Shown piece after piece: positions 13,119 through 25,020 of a DNA stretch of 64,000 nucleotides. The notes beneath the pieces are model-generated. The model was not told the DNA's origin. It did no database searches and saw only the letters and a program-made list of their open reading frames with translations. The stretch is from Hofstenia miamia (lineage: Eukaryota; Xenacoelomorpha; Acoela; Hofsteniidae): positions 196,090 to 260,089 of the forward strand of contig CABFPE010000222.1 of assembly GCA_900660155.1 (NCBI GenBank), written 5' to 3'. Every line of letters starts with the position of its first letter. Within the stretch, counting starts at the first letter, position 1. Both the position numbers and the translations under genes were made by a program.

Positions 13119-14512
13119 TTGCTCATACGTCGTAAATACAAGCGAAAAAGTGGAACCCATCTTTATCGAACTAATTATACACCTGAACAGTTAGATTTGG
13201 CAATACAAGATGTTGGCAATGGAATGTCGATGAAGAAAGCTGCTAAGAACAAAGTCCCCGCTGAACCCTTAGTGATCGATTATCCCGGTAGTCCACCTGT
13301 TTTTTCAAAAGAAGAGGAAGAGATGTTGACTGATTGTCCTCAGGCAGTGTCTCAATACGGTTATCCGTTGTCCGCATTAGACTTTCGATTACTGGTGAAA
13401 GAATATCTGGATGAACAGGGGCGACCAGAAAAGCGTTTCAACAACAATGTTCCTGGCTTGCATTTTATAAAAGATCATTGTCTTCAAGAAATAATATTTC
13501 ATTCAGGAAAGCAGGAAACATCAAGCGCTCGCGTTCTTCTATAGATCGGGATGAAATCAAGCAATATTTTACCAATTTGTATCAGGTTCTTGAAACCGCA
13601 TCTACTGACTGTGTCTTCAATTATGGTGAAACAAATGTTACGGATGATCCAGGGTCAAAGGTTGTCATGGTTCGGAGATGAACAAAGAGAGCAGAACGTC
13701 TACAAGAGCATAGCAAAGTCACGACTTCACTAATGATTTGCGGCAACGCAGCTGGAGATATGCTCCCACCAATGTGATTTACAAAGCAGGTAATTTGTAC
13801 GAGAACTGGAGAATTGGTGCTCTGTATGATGTCACACCAAGAGTATGGTCCGACTGCAGTACATTTGGGAGATGGTTCAGAAATGTGTTCTTAATCGTTT
13901 GCAGAAAACAAAGATGGTGCAAAAATTTTAATTGGCGATAACCTTGCTTTGCGCTTTGACCCCGAAACTGTGAGATTGGCGAAAGAGAATAGCATTTACT
14001 TTTCATTCTACTCATCTCACTCAGCCATTCGACGTCCAATGAAAACTTCATGGAGGAACATCCTGAACATGTGGAAAGTAGAGTCAAGAGTAAAAGGTTC
14101 CATACCCAAAGAGCAGATGCCATTGAACAGAATTTGGTCACAAATGCAGCGCAATAAGGAACAACTGTTGAAATCTGCCTTCTCAGCAACTGGTCTTTTC
14201 CCACTGGAATCAGAGGAAGTTTTGAAGCGGCTCCCTCAACCCAGGGAAATGCTTGGGGAAACGTCAGTATTCTTAATGCAGCTGTGGAAGATCTGCTCAA
14301 AGAAAATCATGTTTGAAATTATACCCGGGTCAAACAGTGTGGAAGTTGAAGAAAACGAAGAAAGTGAAGAACACAATTCTTGCATTTAGTGCAAGATTGG
14401 CTTTTTCAATTATCAAGGACCAGACTGGGTATCGTGCTTTCAGTGTACTTCATGGTTTTGTGGCAATTGTTTTGAGTATGACATATACTTTCTGTGTCCA
14501 CAATGCCGATAG
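13119..14512 (+). pseudogene. pogo/Tigger-type DNA transposase, decayed
   Basis: The order of parts is that of a Tc1/mariner pogo-clade transposase. An N-terminal helix-turn-helix (TNYTPEQLDLAIQDVGNG, MSMKKAAKNK) is followed by CENP-B-like DNA-binding segments to about 13450. Then come the DDE core (FNYGETNVTDDPGSKVVMVR at 13615-13675; ILIGDNLA near 13930; HFDPETVRLAKEN), a C-terminal helical part (IPKEQMPLNRIWSQMQRNKE) and a cysteine-rich finger. The coding sequence changes frame several times between 13450 and 13960, and an in-frame TAG at 14387-14389 lies inside the first Cys-x-x-Cys pair of the finger. The finger continues in frame to a stop at 14510-14512. It is a dead copy. No flanking terminal inverted repeats were found next to it. 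Confidence 0.8.
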
Positions 14513-16074
14513 ACGCATTCTACATTCTGTTAGTAGGTAGGCATACACTATGTACACAATTCTATAGTAGGCATAGCATTCATTTTGTTTCGTATTTGTA
14601 ATAAAGAACACATTCTGGAAAATTGCAGTATTTTTCAACAAAGCATTAGAATAGGGGCTTTGAATCGAGTGAAATATTCGAGATTTTTTATTAATGTGTT
14701 TGCTTTGTGTTTCCTATATTACACGTGTCTGGCAGAAGACAGTGCACACGTAAAGAAAAATTCAACGCGTTACAAATGCATTCAAGCTAACAGAACAATA
14801 AATTTTGAAAAAAAACTGCTTCGCTGTGATCACTAGTGGAAGAATGATATTTCAAGACTATCGATACATACGAAATGTCGAGGGACGAGCAGTTAACATA
14901 ATAACTGAAATTGCACAGGAAATATCAGAATAAAACTGAATTCATTATTTTTTAAATAGCGAAAGTACCTATTTATGACAGTTGTTATACTTAGTAAATG
15001 ACGAGGTAGAAAATTATGTGGCAAAGCGCTTTGCAGGATTTTTAAAACAATATTGAGAATCAGTTGTCAAATATGTGCAGATTGTATTCAAAATAATATT
15101 TGCAAACATTTCTTCTTTGGTTGGAGATCGGTTTCATCTATAGAAAAAGCATAATTTGAGTGTATTTACAAAAAAGTTGAAATATTTTAGAAATTAATGA
15201 TAATATTAACGGATTTTAACGCATAGGTGTGATTGAAAGCAAGTGCTAAGGAATCATGTTCACAAAAATTAAAATTTATAATAATACATTGTAGTACAGC
15301 AAGATTCTTTTTTGCTAATATTAGTAGTGGAAAGAGATTTTAGCAACAAGATATCACTTATAAATCAAAAAAATCAAAATCGTATTAAGAATGTGCACGT
15401 GAGGGTTGGATACAAATTTCAAACCGATTTGATCATTACTAAGGAAAATAGGTTATGTTATTATATTAACTTATTATAAATTTGATTGATGCATACACCC
15501 ATTACATACTGAACTTGCTTTTCTGGATAGTTGATATTTCAAACTGCTATGATCATACAATAGTTATTATTAAATAATTTCAGTATTTAATTGCATGTTG
15601 AAAACTAGATAATTATCCAACAATACTCTATGGATGATCACCCGATGGCGTAGTGTCAAGATAACCTTGGCGGGATGACACTATAGTCTTAATTCTAGCT
15701 GTTACGTAATTTTTTTCATTTAATACAAAAACTATTTAGTTATTTTCATCAATGATTGTTCTCCAACTAATTACAATCACGTCTCGGCTTAGGGTACATT
15801 CCCGAGCCCAAATTCAAATATATGCTAATCTGAAGTTTACGTCAAACTGAAAAACTGAGTTTGAGAAAATTGTCAAAATGTTCAATAAATGAAAACATCA
15901 CAATCAGACATTTGCAAAGTAATCAGTCATAACGGATTTTCGTAGTCTCTCGACAAATATTTGAGAGATTCGAATCACAAGATTCTCAAAATCGCGGTGT
16001 TCCTCACCCGCTATTGCATCACACATCTGAAATGAATCATCGAATGAAATATTATGTATTTCCGCTACGTTAAA
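14513..16074. other. noncoding interval
   Basis: AT-rich sequence without a supported gene. A short inverted repeat (AGTGTCA/TGACACT) lies near 15654-15685 and may mark a small degraded element. Confidence 0.5.
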
Positions 16075-16262
16075 CCGAGGGTAATTTACATGGCATGTGT
16101 TACTTTGGAGATTATTTTGAACTACGCTGTTTTGAAGTCTGTGTTATGTTAAAGTAAGTGCTTCGTACATACTAAATGGGCGAGGGACTGATCAGTAAAC
16201 TACGTTATTGTGAAGTTTATGTTAAAGTGAGAGTACGTTCAACCGAGGAGCGACTGTACTAT
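16075..16262 (-). mobile_element. pogo/Tigger-like terminal sequence or MITE end
   Basis: Read on the minus strand, 16262 downward begins with a CAGTCGCTCCTCGGTTGAAC-type end. Such ends (a CAG start, then CTCGGTT) are typical of Tigger/pogo elements. A second GGTTTAACGTA-type copy lies at 16075. Between them two units of about 70 bp repeat the words CTACG, GAAGT and GTTAAAGT. The opposite terminus was not found. It might belong with the transposase at 13.1-14.5 kb, but the 1.6 kb between them shows no supporting structure. Confidence 0.4.
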
Positions 16263-17563
16263 TAGCAAGTCGAATTCTCCAAATTTTCAAATGTATCGGT
16301 TTGAATGCAAAAATCAAAACTCAAACCGCGGTTTTTACAAAAAAACTGAACAGGAAAACCTCTAAAATTACTCATATAAGATAAACTCTGTCATTTGAAT
16401 CGAATTCCTATAGTAAGCGTTGTTTTCACTTAAATATAATAAGAATATAAGTGACTCAATACATTTTAGATTATTAACCGTTTACGGAACAAGAAATTTT
16501 TAAAACCTATAAAACCAATAATTTAGTGCAAGCAGATACATGCGTAATTGGAAAAGAACATTAAAACCTTTGAAAAATCATGCAGTTTGGTGTCCAAAAG
16601 TAAACAACCAATTGTCCTGTTCCTAATATATTAATCAGAGTACAGCTCTAAAAGTCAGCAAAAATATATTATTCTTCAAATATTTTAACCCCCATGTAGT
16701 AAATATCGAAAAATAATCATTTAATGACATATAGATGCGATAACTAAACTTAAAGCATTTATAAACAGTTTAAATGTTATCTTCCTCATTAATAAAAGTG
16801 ACGTTTATACACCTCCACAATGAACACGTGAACATTGAAATGGATCCAAATCAAAATAATTTTGTGCATATTGAATTGCTCAAAACTCATATGCGAGAAA
16901 ATCCAATACAGAGCAGTTATATATTTTTGCTGGGGGATTCTGACGAAACTGTGTATTTTCTAAAACAGAAACACAAATAATAATAATAATAAGCTTTATT
17001 ACCAAAATAATTATAAGCGACTCTATTTCCTGCTCAATTTCACAGTCGAAATATAAGTATGTATGCAAAATAATAACATGGTAGCGATAGGAGAAAAATA
17101 GTTATAATTTTGAATAGGATTAGTTGAGAATGATTCGTCATTCTGTACTCTGCATATAATATCTATGGCATTTGTAAGTTAGTAATAATGCGTCCAATTA
17201 TAAAATTTGGTTAGTGTTAAATATAGCAGATCATTCTCAGTAGTGATTTCATAGATATTGAATAAATTTAAGCTGGTACGATATAAATGTAGTGATGTTA
17301 TATAGGTAAAAGGGGATTCTGAAAGATCAATTGTAACTATGGACAGAGACATGCAAATGGAAGTAATGCAGAATATATTTTTTAACCGAGAATGTTTATA
17401 AAATATCACTTACCACTTATGAACCAATGAATTAAATAAACGAAAGATATATTATTTAGTATCAGTCCAAAAGGTAACAACTTTCAATGTGCATATTTGA
17501 CAAACTATTCATTAAAACAACTGTATATATTAATTTATGCAACAATAAAATCAAATAATAAAC

Positions 17564-17969
17564 CTTGGTCTAATTTCATCAAAAGGTCTTGAGGAAGAAG
17601 GTGTAGATATGCTTTTTTCATGATTACTGAATAATAAAATTAGAAAGCAAAATAAAAATTAAGCAACCTGTGAAAACCATTAGAAGTTGTATAGAAAGCG
17701 TTGAAATCATTTGGGACGCCAGACAATTTTCTAAATAATTTGAATATATGATAATTGTATTCCGTTATGATCATTATTCAAATTTTGATACTTACATGAT
17801 TATGATTATCATAAATATTGTAATTACAATTTACAATAGCAAAGACAGAGCCTGGTTGCACTGTTTCCGGGAAAGCCCAGAAAGGAACGCCAAACGTGTA
17901 CTCAAAAGCCATATCACCTTTGAATTCATCCAACGAGACTTCGCTAAATTCAAGAGCTGGTTTTGCCAT
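17564..17969 (-). CDS. candidate 5' exons of an unidentified minus-strand gene
   Basis: A minus-strand ATG at 17969 opens 45 codons (MAKPALEFSEVSLDEFKGDM, then AFEYTFGVPFWAFPETVQPG, SVFAI) ending at a GTAAAT donor (exon 17835-17969). A TTATAAGG box lies about 70 bp upstream of the ATG. Two further GC-richer blocks, 17668-17730 and 17564-17626, are each 63 nt and separated by a 41-bp GT-AG intron. They read KLSGVPNDFNAFYTTSNGFH and SNHEKSISTPSSSRPFDEIR. The join from exon 1 to exon 2 is not settled: with the best donor the phases disagree, and a second frame is also open across both small exons. No family is recognised; PGSVFxI is faintly galectin-like, which is only an impression. Confidence 0.4.
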
Positions 17970-18889
17970 GTTGCTTTAATAATTCTCCACTATCACCTAA
18001 TAATCCCTTGAAATGTCACAAGAAGCAGGCTGCTACCCTTATAACCGATCTGTGAAATGAGGAAATTCATTTGTACATCAGTAGCTACGCACGCTCACCC
18101 ATGTCGTTAAACAATGTGAGGAAAATAACTATAACTGGGGTTTCGAAGAATGTATTTTGGGAAATCGTAAATACCCAGTGTAGAATCTAGGATTTATATT
18201 CCGGGGATGCCAGTTTCAAATAAAGGGTGCAGCTAAATCATAACATGGATTTGAAGTGGATTGATATATGTTAAAATGAAAATAGAGATTCATTTTATAC
18301 AGGATCTCCAACTACATTTTAAGACAATATAATTTTTAATCTAAAATATAACTATATTTATTGGTATTTAAATTTATAGAGAAGTAAAATGATATTGAAA
18401 TAAACAAAAATCTTATAAAATTAAATCTTAGTCATGATTATAAAACAAACTGTTTATTGCATATTTATAGAGATATGGAACGCAAATACATGATCATTCA
18501 AAAAAGCGATCAGATACCATGCGAGACAAAAATTTATTCGAATATATTAAAAAGTTACTCCAAAATCTAGATTTTAGATGAAGTTAATATAAACACAATT
18601 GCAAAATTTATTAGATTCTATTGAAAACGCTTAATTGACCACAATGAATTTTTGACTATCAAAACTGCTAAATATTACTAGTTTAGCCCATGCTATTCAA
18701 GGAATGTGTGCGAAAAAACTATTTTTAATAAAAAAAGTACGTGTTACCTCATTAAGAATTTTGATAAGATGATACAGGTCATTGAGGTTTTAAAAAGTTA
18801 TTAAACCCAACATATATATGACTGTTTGCAAATTCTGAAATGAAACTAGAAATCATGAAATCTTTTCTCTGTATTAAATGCCTTTGCCT

Positions 18890-19750
18890 CTTTAAAATTA
18901 CCTCCAACAATGATATATTTCACTTAGTGATGCAATGACAGTCACAACTAATTCATTTGCTTCCCGAACTGAAGGTTGAACTGGATAAATTCCTTAGGAT
19001 AACGATAATCTTCAATTCCTACATTTGCCAATTTGTTAAGTCTGTCAAACGATGAGAAACAAATGGTTCATGAAGTCTGTCCAACAGCGTCAGAATATTT
19101 GGAAAGATTATGTTTGCTATACAGTTGAATTTTGGTAGACAACCAAGGCATTTAACTGCAGAACACCTATTTGATATGTCTTTCTTAGTATGCAATCAAT
19201 AAATGTTTTTGAATATATTTATGTTTTGATATTCGAATAATACATCTCTTAGAGGCATAGCGCATTGCATTTTTGGTATTTTTGAGATGAATACATTTCA
19301 TAATGCACATCGGGTTTACCGTTGATATTGATTTGAATTGATATCAACATTGGATAATAATGTAGCCTTATACCAGGTGTGGACGCTGCCGTGAAAGCGT
19401 ACTCAATATCATTTATGTACAAATTAACTTGAAAAATGAGAGACTTTTTCTTAATGTATCACTAAACATATTAGCAATAGTTTCGGGGAAACTATTTTGC
19501 CCAGGAGGCCATTATCCACGAAATACCCCCCGCAGATTCTTCACTGAATACCAGATGTCAAACTGATTCTTCCAGTAAATTAAGTGTAATGCAGCTGATA
19601 TCGTAGTTCATATTGTTTGACGAAACGCAATAATGCAGAGAACATTCGAAATCTCCAACCTAAGGGTGATTGGATTGAAGTGATTATTAACTACAACTCT
19701 GATAACCACTAAAGATTCTAAACAAAGAGAGCCCTCATTGTACATCACAT
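18890..19750 (-). pseudogene. decayed coding stretch, family unknown
   Basis: On the minus strand several adjacent segments read as good protein in changing frames: LHLIYWKNQFDIWYSVKNLR, SFPETIANMFSDTLRKSLSF, VNLYINDIEYAFTAASTPGI, RLHYYPMLISIQININGKPD, and farther down FDRLNKLANVGIEDYRYP and SVREANELVVTVIASLSEIY. They follow one another in order over about 860 bp with several interruptions, which is what a dead gene or dead element looks like. I do not recognise the family and cannot say whether it came from a host gene or a mobile element. Flanking terminal repeats were not seen. Confidence 0.45.
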
Positions 19751-20616
19751 AAATAGAAATACCTTAGTTTCGATACATGCTTGATAGTACCTGCTTGAGC
19801 TACTTGAATTTAGGAATCCCAATTGAAAATGAAAAACAGTAGTTTAAATTTGATTATACGTATGACTGGGAGGAAAACACTATTTTTCTAATTGGTTTGA
19901 AAAAAAGTTTACATTTCAGAAATCATAATTTAAATTTGAAAAACAATAATTGGAAATTGAGAAAGCGCAATTTTCATTGGAGAGGCAGTAATGTGAATTG
20001 GAGAATGTGCTTATCTGAGTGTTATTCAATTTTAAAAAAGTCATTGTTCGGTTAATATTATAGGAATGTGAAAATCGCATTTAAAATGTAATAAAACTAC
20101 AATTACAATTTTTGCACTTCTCAGATATAAGACAAAAGTCGAAATTGATGTATACTCTATCAAATTCAATATAATTCCAAAGCAAAATGGCTTTATGCTG
20201 ATTGAGTAAACAAACCAGTAAACAAGCAATGTTACAATACTTTCTATATGTGCATGTCATAACAGGAAGCACAGGTAAAGTTTCACTTAATTTTTCTCTC
20301 ATTTTTAAACTTAGTCTTAGTGTTTAATAAAAATAAAATTGAAATTCAGTTAATGTTTAGTGGGAGTAGAGGAGTTAAGCACGATATGAGATTTCTTTTG
20401 ATAAAGATTACGGCCTCATATACTACCTAAAAGCAACTAGCTAGATTTAAACGAAACTGGCGCGCTCATAAATTGAAAAAATTACATAACTACTAGGATT
20501 TCCCATTAGCATATACATGTATTTTTACTGAAGTGTGTATGTATATACATGTTCTTCAAGAAAACAACCTCAAACTATCATTATTATTTGGTTCATTTTC
20601 ACCGCTTTCATCTAGT

Positions 20617-21289
20617 TTACCTAATTTTTAAAAGTCTAGAAGCCAGCAAAATTTCAAAAACATTCAATAAAAATTACCTTTCAATTCTCTTATTTGCAAC
20701 GTTTTTCATATGCGAAGCTGTGCTGTTTTTAACTTCATCAATCACCATTTTAATCAAACGCTGCAACGCATGATTTAGAGCTGTTGTTAACGTTGAGCCT
20801 TCATCTGGGTTGATAGAATCCTGTGGACAATCACACAAGCCTGTTAAGGACGATAGTATTTGACAAACTGTTTTTTGTGATTCTTTAATATGTGTCCTTA
20901 AAATGAAGTTAAAAAAGAAGATTTAATGTGCTATACCAATTGTTGATTATCGCAGAGGCATAAGAAATTTGTGTTTGAATTTCTAATATAGTTTCAAAAA
21001 GTTTCTCGGACAATCCATGCAATAATACGAAATTTCGCTTTTGAAAAGCTCCATGAAAGAAAGTAATTTCGGCTTCAAATTTCTTCTGAGAACAATTTAA
21101 ATTACTTATTGTCTAAAAATATGCAACGGAATATATAATTTTATATTAATAACAAACATCAGCTGCTAGTTTTGCCTGATTTCCAACTACATTCTTGAAA
21201 TTTTTCGCAAATGACGAATTTCGTGATACAGTAGCAACAAGTCGACCTTGGATATCAGATTGAGTTTTAACCAAAATTGGCGGCTTCAT
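20617..21289 (-). CDS. four-exon gene of unknown family, short introns
   Basis: A complete gene model can be read. Exons are 21158-21289, 20937-21112, 20678-20896 and 20617-20635, with GT-AG introns of 45, 40 and 42 bp. All phases agree and the model gives 181 residues with no internal stop. The protein starts MKPPILVKTQSDIQGRLVAT, contains FEAEITFFHGAFQKRNFVLL and HGLSEKLFETILEIQTQISY, a GLCDCPQD segment, and ends NVANKRIERLLKIR. It looks mostly alpha-helical, with no signal peptide and no membrane segment, so a cytosolic or nuclear scaffold-type protein is likely. The ATG is uncertain: an acceptor at about 21305 leaves the frame open a little further, so earlier exons could exist. I recognise no domain. 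Confidence in the gene is much higher than in any function. Confidence 0.7.
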
Positions 21290-21984
21290 TAATTTATAAT
21301 TATACTAAAAACAAATGAATAATTAAAAAGCATCAAATAGTAAACTTAAAAAAATGTCCTGTTTCTAGGTAATAGGAATGGTTGCCGGTACAATTTTATT
21401 CAAATAATAATTCTGAATTTCCTATAAATTAATTTTACAAATGTAATAGATCGTATTGAAAGTAGAGTTAGTTCTACTAATATAATTTTTATATTAAGAT
21501 TAGGAGGATGTTTGAATTTTTTTGGTTGGTACTTCTTATCAGCATACAAAATCTTGAAACCGACATAGGGAACCTTGAGATCAACATAGCAGATTGTTAT
21601 GACAATATGAATAAAAATTTTTTTCTCTCACCATTGAGGTAATTGCTGACATCTTCTCTTAGGCCTATAATAGTTTACTAATCACATTATGTATCTTTGG
21701 AGTGTAGCATTGTTTTTGATGGAATATTGATCACCTGATCAAGCTTGTCAATAGGTTTAAGGTCGTCTAAAAATACTAAGGTTTAATTAAAAATTGAATG
21801 TGCTTAAATGTGTGATTGAATTCTGGAAAGGGACAGATGTTAAAAACATAAAAAATTTTCAACTAAAATTTGTGAGAAACTCAGTTTTTGGATGCAAACT
21901 ACTTGGATTTGAAATCTACAGGCCTTAGAGTATCTGAAAATACTAAAAGCCTTAGTGTAGAATCATGGGCTGGAATTATCATTA

Positions 21985-22790
21985 CACTAGCTAACTCATT
22001 GACACTGCAGAAGGTTGAAAGAGTGACCTCATAAGAACAGCCCTGATTCCCTTAAATAGAATTATTAAAACAATCATCAGTAATTCATCCAAGTAACTAC
22101 AACTTTTTAGGTAAATTCCAAGATGACCAATTCATATGGCTTCCAGCCAAAGTGCTGGCAAACAGGAAAAGTGCTTAATCTTGTTGAATGGTGCTACCTT
22201 AGATGTCTCACATTGTATTTTCTATCTCAACAATTATTAGACATCTCATTTCCATTGTTATCTCTCAGCTCACTAAATAATAGCATGTAGTTACCATGCA
22301 TTCATGCTAACCAACAGTATAATATCATCACCGTGTATACATACCATATACATAGTGGTATATATAATCTAAGTGATCCACAATTTGGGATAGATAATCT
22401 GAAAAGATCTCTAGAAGCTACATGTACTTTGAGGAAAGTACTCCCAAATTGTTGCCTTGCTTACACAATTATTTTTATATCAAAATATAAATAATGTAAA
22501 TACAAAGGTAAAACAGGAGTTGAAGCTAGATACAAAAATTAGATTATTACCTGCCTTTGTTTACAATCAAATCACATAATGTAAAATAATCATGTCAGAT
22601 TTTTTGTTTCCCTTGTAAATTTAATTTGAACAATAACACATAGCACTATTCAAGAGGACATGAAACTAATTTTCATAAACTAAATTCGAAATTAAGAAAT
22701 TTACGTCAGATTGATGTCATTTCAAAATAAATAAATGGCTCTATTAAAATCACAATATCTTCCCCAAGTGACTCTACATTAGTTAGATAT
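21985..22790. repeat. dispersed repeat, copy 1 (possible solo LTR)
   Basis: This stretch recurs as an identical copy from 23510 and as a diverged inverted copy at about 31797-32700. Shared words include ATTCATCCAAGTAAC, GATGACCAATTC, TATGGCTTCCAGCC, GTTATCTCTCAGCT and ACCTGCCTTTGTTTACAA. In the inverted copy one end begins TGTAGAGTTGCTC and a TATAAA box lies about 240 bp inside, so the family may be a solo long terminal repeat. No coding capacity. Confidence 0.6.
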
Positions 22791-23154
22791 TGAATACCCT
22801 TAAATGTGAGAATGAATATCAAATTAGTAAATCATACTCAACATTGATAGAAAACACTTAATGTTATATGAAACATAAAATTCATTATTGTATCATACAA
22901 TTGAACTAGGAGAATATTAATCTACTATATTATATTACATATCATATTATACATTCAATAATTGCTTCAGTTTAAGAAAATCATTAAGAGCTTTCATGTA
23001 TCATAATTGAAATGCTTGGCTAATTGATAGCTTTAATATTTTGTGATGTAATACTAATGTGGCATTGGTGAGAAATCAGCATGCATTCCTACTAATCTAT
23101 CTTATTGAGGGTTTCAAGTTGATGTTGGGGTGGGCCAATGCTACAAAAAATTAA
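22020..23154. repeat. 1135-bp block, first of two identical copies
   Basis: Bases 22020-23154 equal 23510-24644, with an offset of 1490 and no difference seen. The second copy begins directly after a lone N at 23509. After the block the two copies diverge completely. Perfect identity over AT-rich noncoding DNA next to a one-base gap suggests two overlapping contigs or haplotypes placed end to end, rather than an ancient duplication. Confidence 0.85.
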
Positions 23155-23214
23155 CTAACTCCTCTTGCTATTATACCCTATCCCAATAAAAGTTAAAAGT
23201 AAACAGGAGATAAT

Positions 23215-23508
23215 GTTAGGGAAGACTGGCCACACTTGGCCTGACCTGATACAGATAACCTTTTAGAAGTGTTGTATAAGAATAGAGTCCTAATTAGATT
23301 AAGAATTAAGAAGCCCTAACATCTTCAGTGCAAGTGGTCAACCTAAGTGCTAAGTAAATACCCTAAGCTCAGTGTGTATTTCATCTCATGCAATTTAGGC
23401 AAAGGCAATAGTAATGATTATCATTACAAATGACAAGCAGTATAAAAGCCCTAGCTGTACACCTAACCTAGTTAAAGGGACAATACAGTCAATTTGTCAA
23501 CCATCTGG
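23215..23508 (+). mobile_element. LTR-like U3/promoter fragment
   Basis: The segment starts TGTTAGGGAAGACTGG and carries a clear TATAAAAG box at about 23442, the order expected of the 5' part of a long terminal repeat. It is cut by the single-N seam at 23509, so the R and U5 parts are missing. It may belong to the Ty3/Gypsy fossil downstream, but no second copy was found in the window. Fossil, partial. Confidence 0.35.
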
Positions 23509-23509
23509 N

Positions 23510-24644
23510 AGAGTGACCTCATAAGAACAGCCCTGATTCCCTTAAATAGAATTATTAAAACAATCATCAGTAATTCATCCAAGTAACTACAACTTTTTAG
23601 GTAAATTCCAAGATGACCAATTCATATGGCTTCCAGCCAAAGTGCTGGCAAACAGGAAAAGTGCTTAATCTTGTTGAATGGTGCTACCTTAGATGTCTCA
23701 CATTGTATTTTCTATCTCAACAATTATTAGACATCTCATTTCCATTGTTATCTCTCAGCTCACTAAATAATAGCATGTAGTTACCATGCATTCATGCTAA
23801 CCAACAGTATAATATCATCACCGTGTATACATACCATATACATAGTGGTATATATAATCTAAGTGATCCACAATTTGGGATAGATAATCTGAAAAGATCT
23901 CTAGAAGCTACATGTACTTTGAGGAAAGTACTCCCAAATTGTTGCCTTGCTTACACAATTATTTTTATATCAAAATATAAATAATGTAAATACAAAGGTA
24001 AAACAGGAGTTGAAGCTAGATACAAAAATTAGATTATTACCTGCCTTTGTTTACAATCAAATCACATAATGTAAAATAATCATGTCAGATTTTTTGTTTC
24101 CCTTGTAAATTTAATTTGAACAATAACACATAGCACTATTCAAGAGGACATGAAACTAATTTTCATAAACTAAATTCGAAATTAAGAAATTTACGTCAGA
24201 TTGATGTCATTTCAAAATAAATAAATGGCTCTATTAAAATCACAATATCTTCCCCAAGTGACTCTACATTAGTTAGATATTGAATACCCTTAAATGTGAG
24301 AATGAATATCAAATTAGTAAATCATACTCAACATTGATAGAAAACACTTAATGTTATATGAAACATAAAATTCATTATTGTATCATACAATTGAACTAGG
24401 AGAATATTAATCTACTATATTATATTACATATCATATTATACATTCAATAATTGCTTCAGTTTAAGAAAATCATTAAGAGCTTTCATGTATCATAATTGA
24501 AATGCTTGGCTAATTGATAGCTTTAATATTTTGTGATGTAATACTAATGTGGCATTGGTGAGAAATCAGCATGCATTCCTACTAATCTATCTTATTGAGG
24601 GTTTCAAGTTGATGTTGGGGTGGGCCAATGCTACAAAAAATTAA
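23510..24644. repeat. 1135-bp block, second identical copy
   Basis: Second copy of 22020-23154. After 24644 it runs into an unrelated tandem repeat, whereas copy 1 runs into the LTR-like piece. Confidence 0.85.
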
Positions 24645-25020
24645 TTGTGTACATTGCCATTTGTATATCTCTGACATCATTGGAACATATTCTCTTTTGT
24701 TATAATATTTGATGGCAAACACATTTGTTTATTGTATAAAATATAACTAATTTTTTTTTATTCATATTACATAAATATTTGGTTGTGTATATTGACAAGG
24801 GTGGTATCTCTGACGTCATTGGAATATATTCTGTTTAGTTTTAATATTTGTTGGAAAATACATTTGTTTGAAGTCAAATGTTTAAAATGTAGGCAATTTT
24901 TTGTGCATATTACATAAATAATTGGCTGTGTATATTAGTGGGGGTGTATATCTGATGTCATTGAAATGTTTCTTTTGGCATTGTTTACAGTCTATTGTTT
25001 AAATGTAACCAATTTATCAA
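24645..25020. repeat. diverged tandem repeat, about 140-bp period
   Basis: Three units start at about 24645, 24783 and 24926. Each opens with YTGTGTAYATT, then has TATCTCTGACRTCATTGGAA (third unit TATCTGATGTCATTGAAA), a TTTTAATATTTG-like word and ACATTTGTTT. The third unit is the most diverged and incomplete. No coding capacity. Confidence 0.6.
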
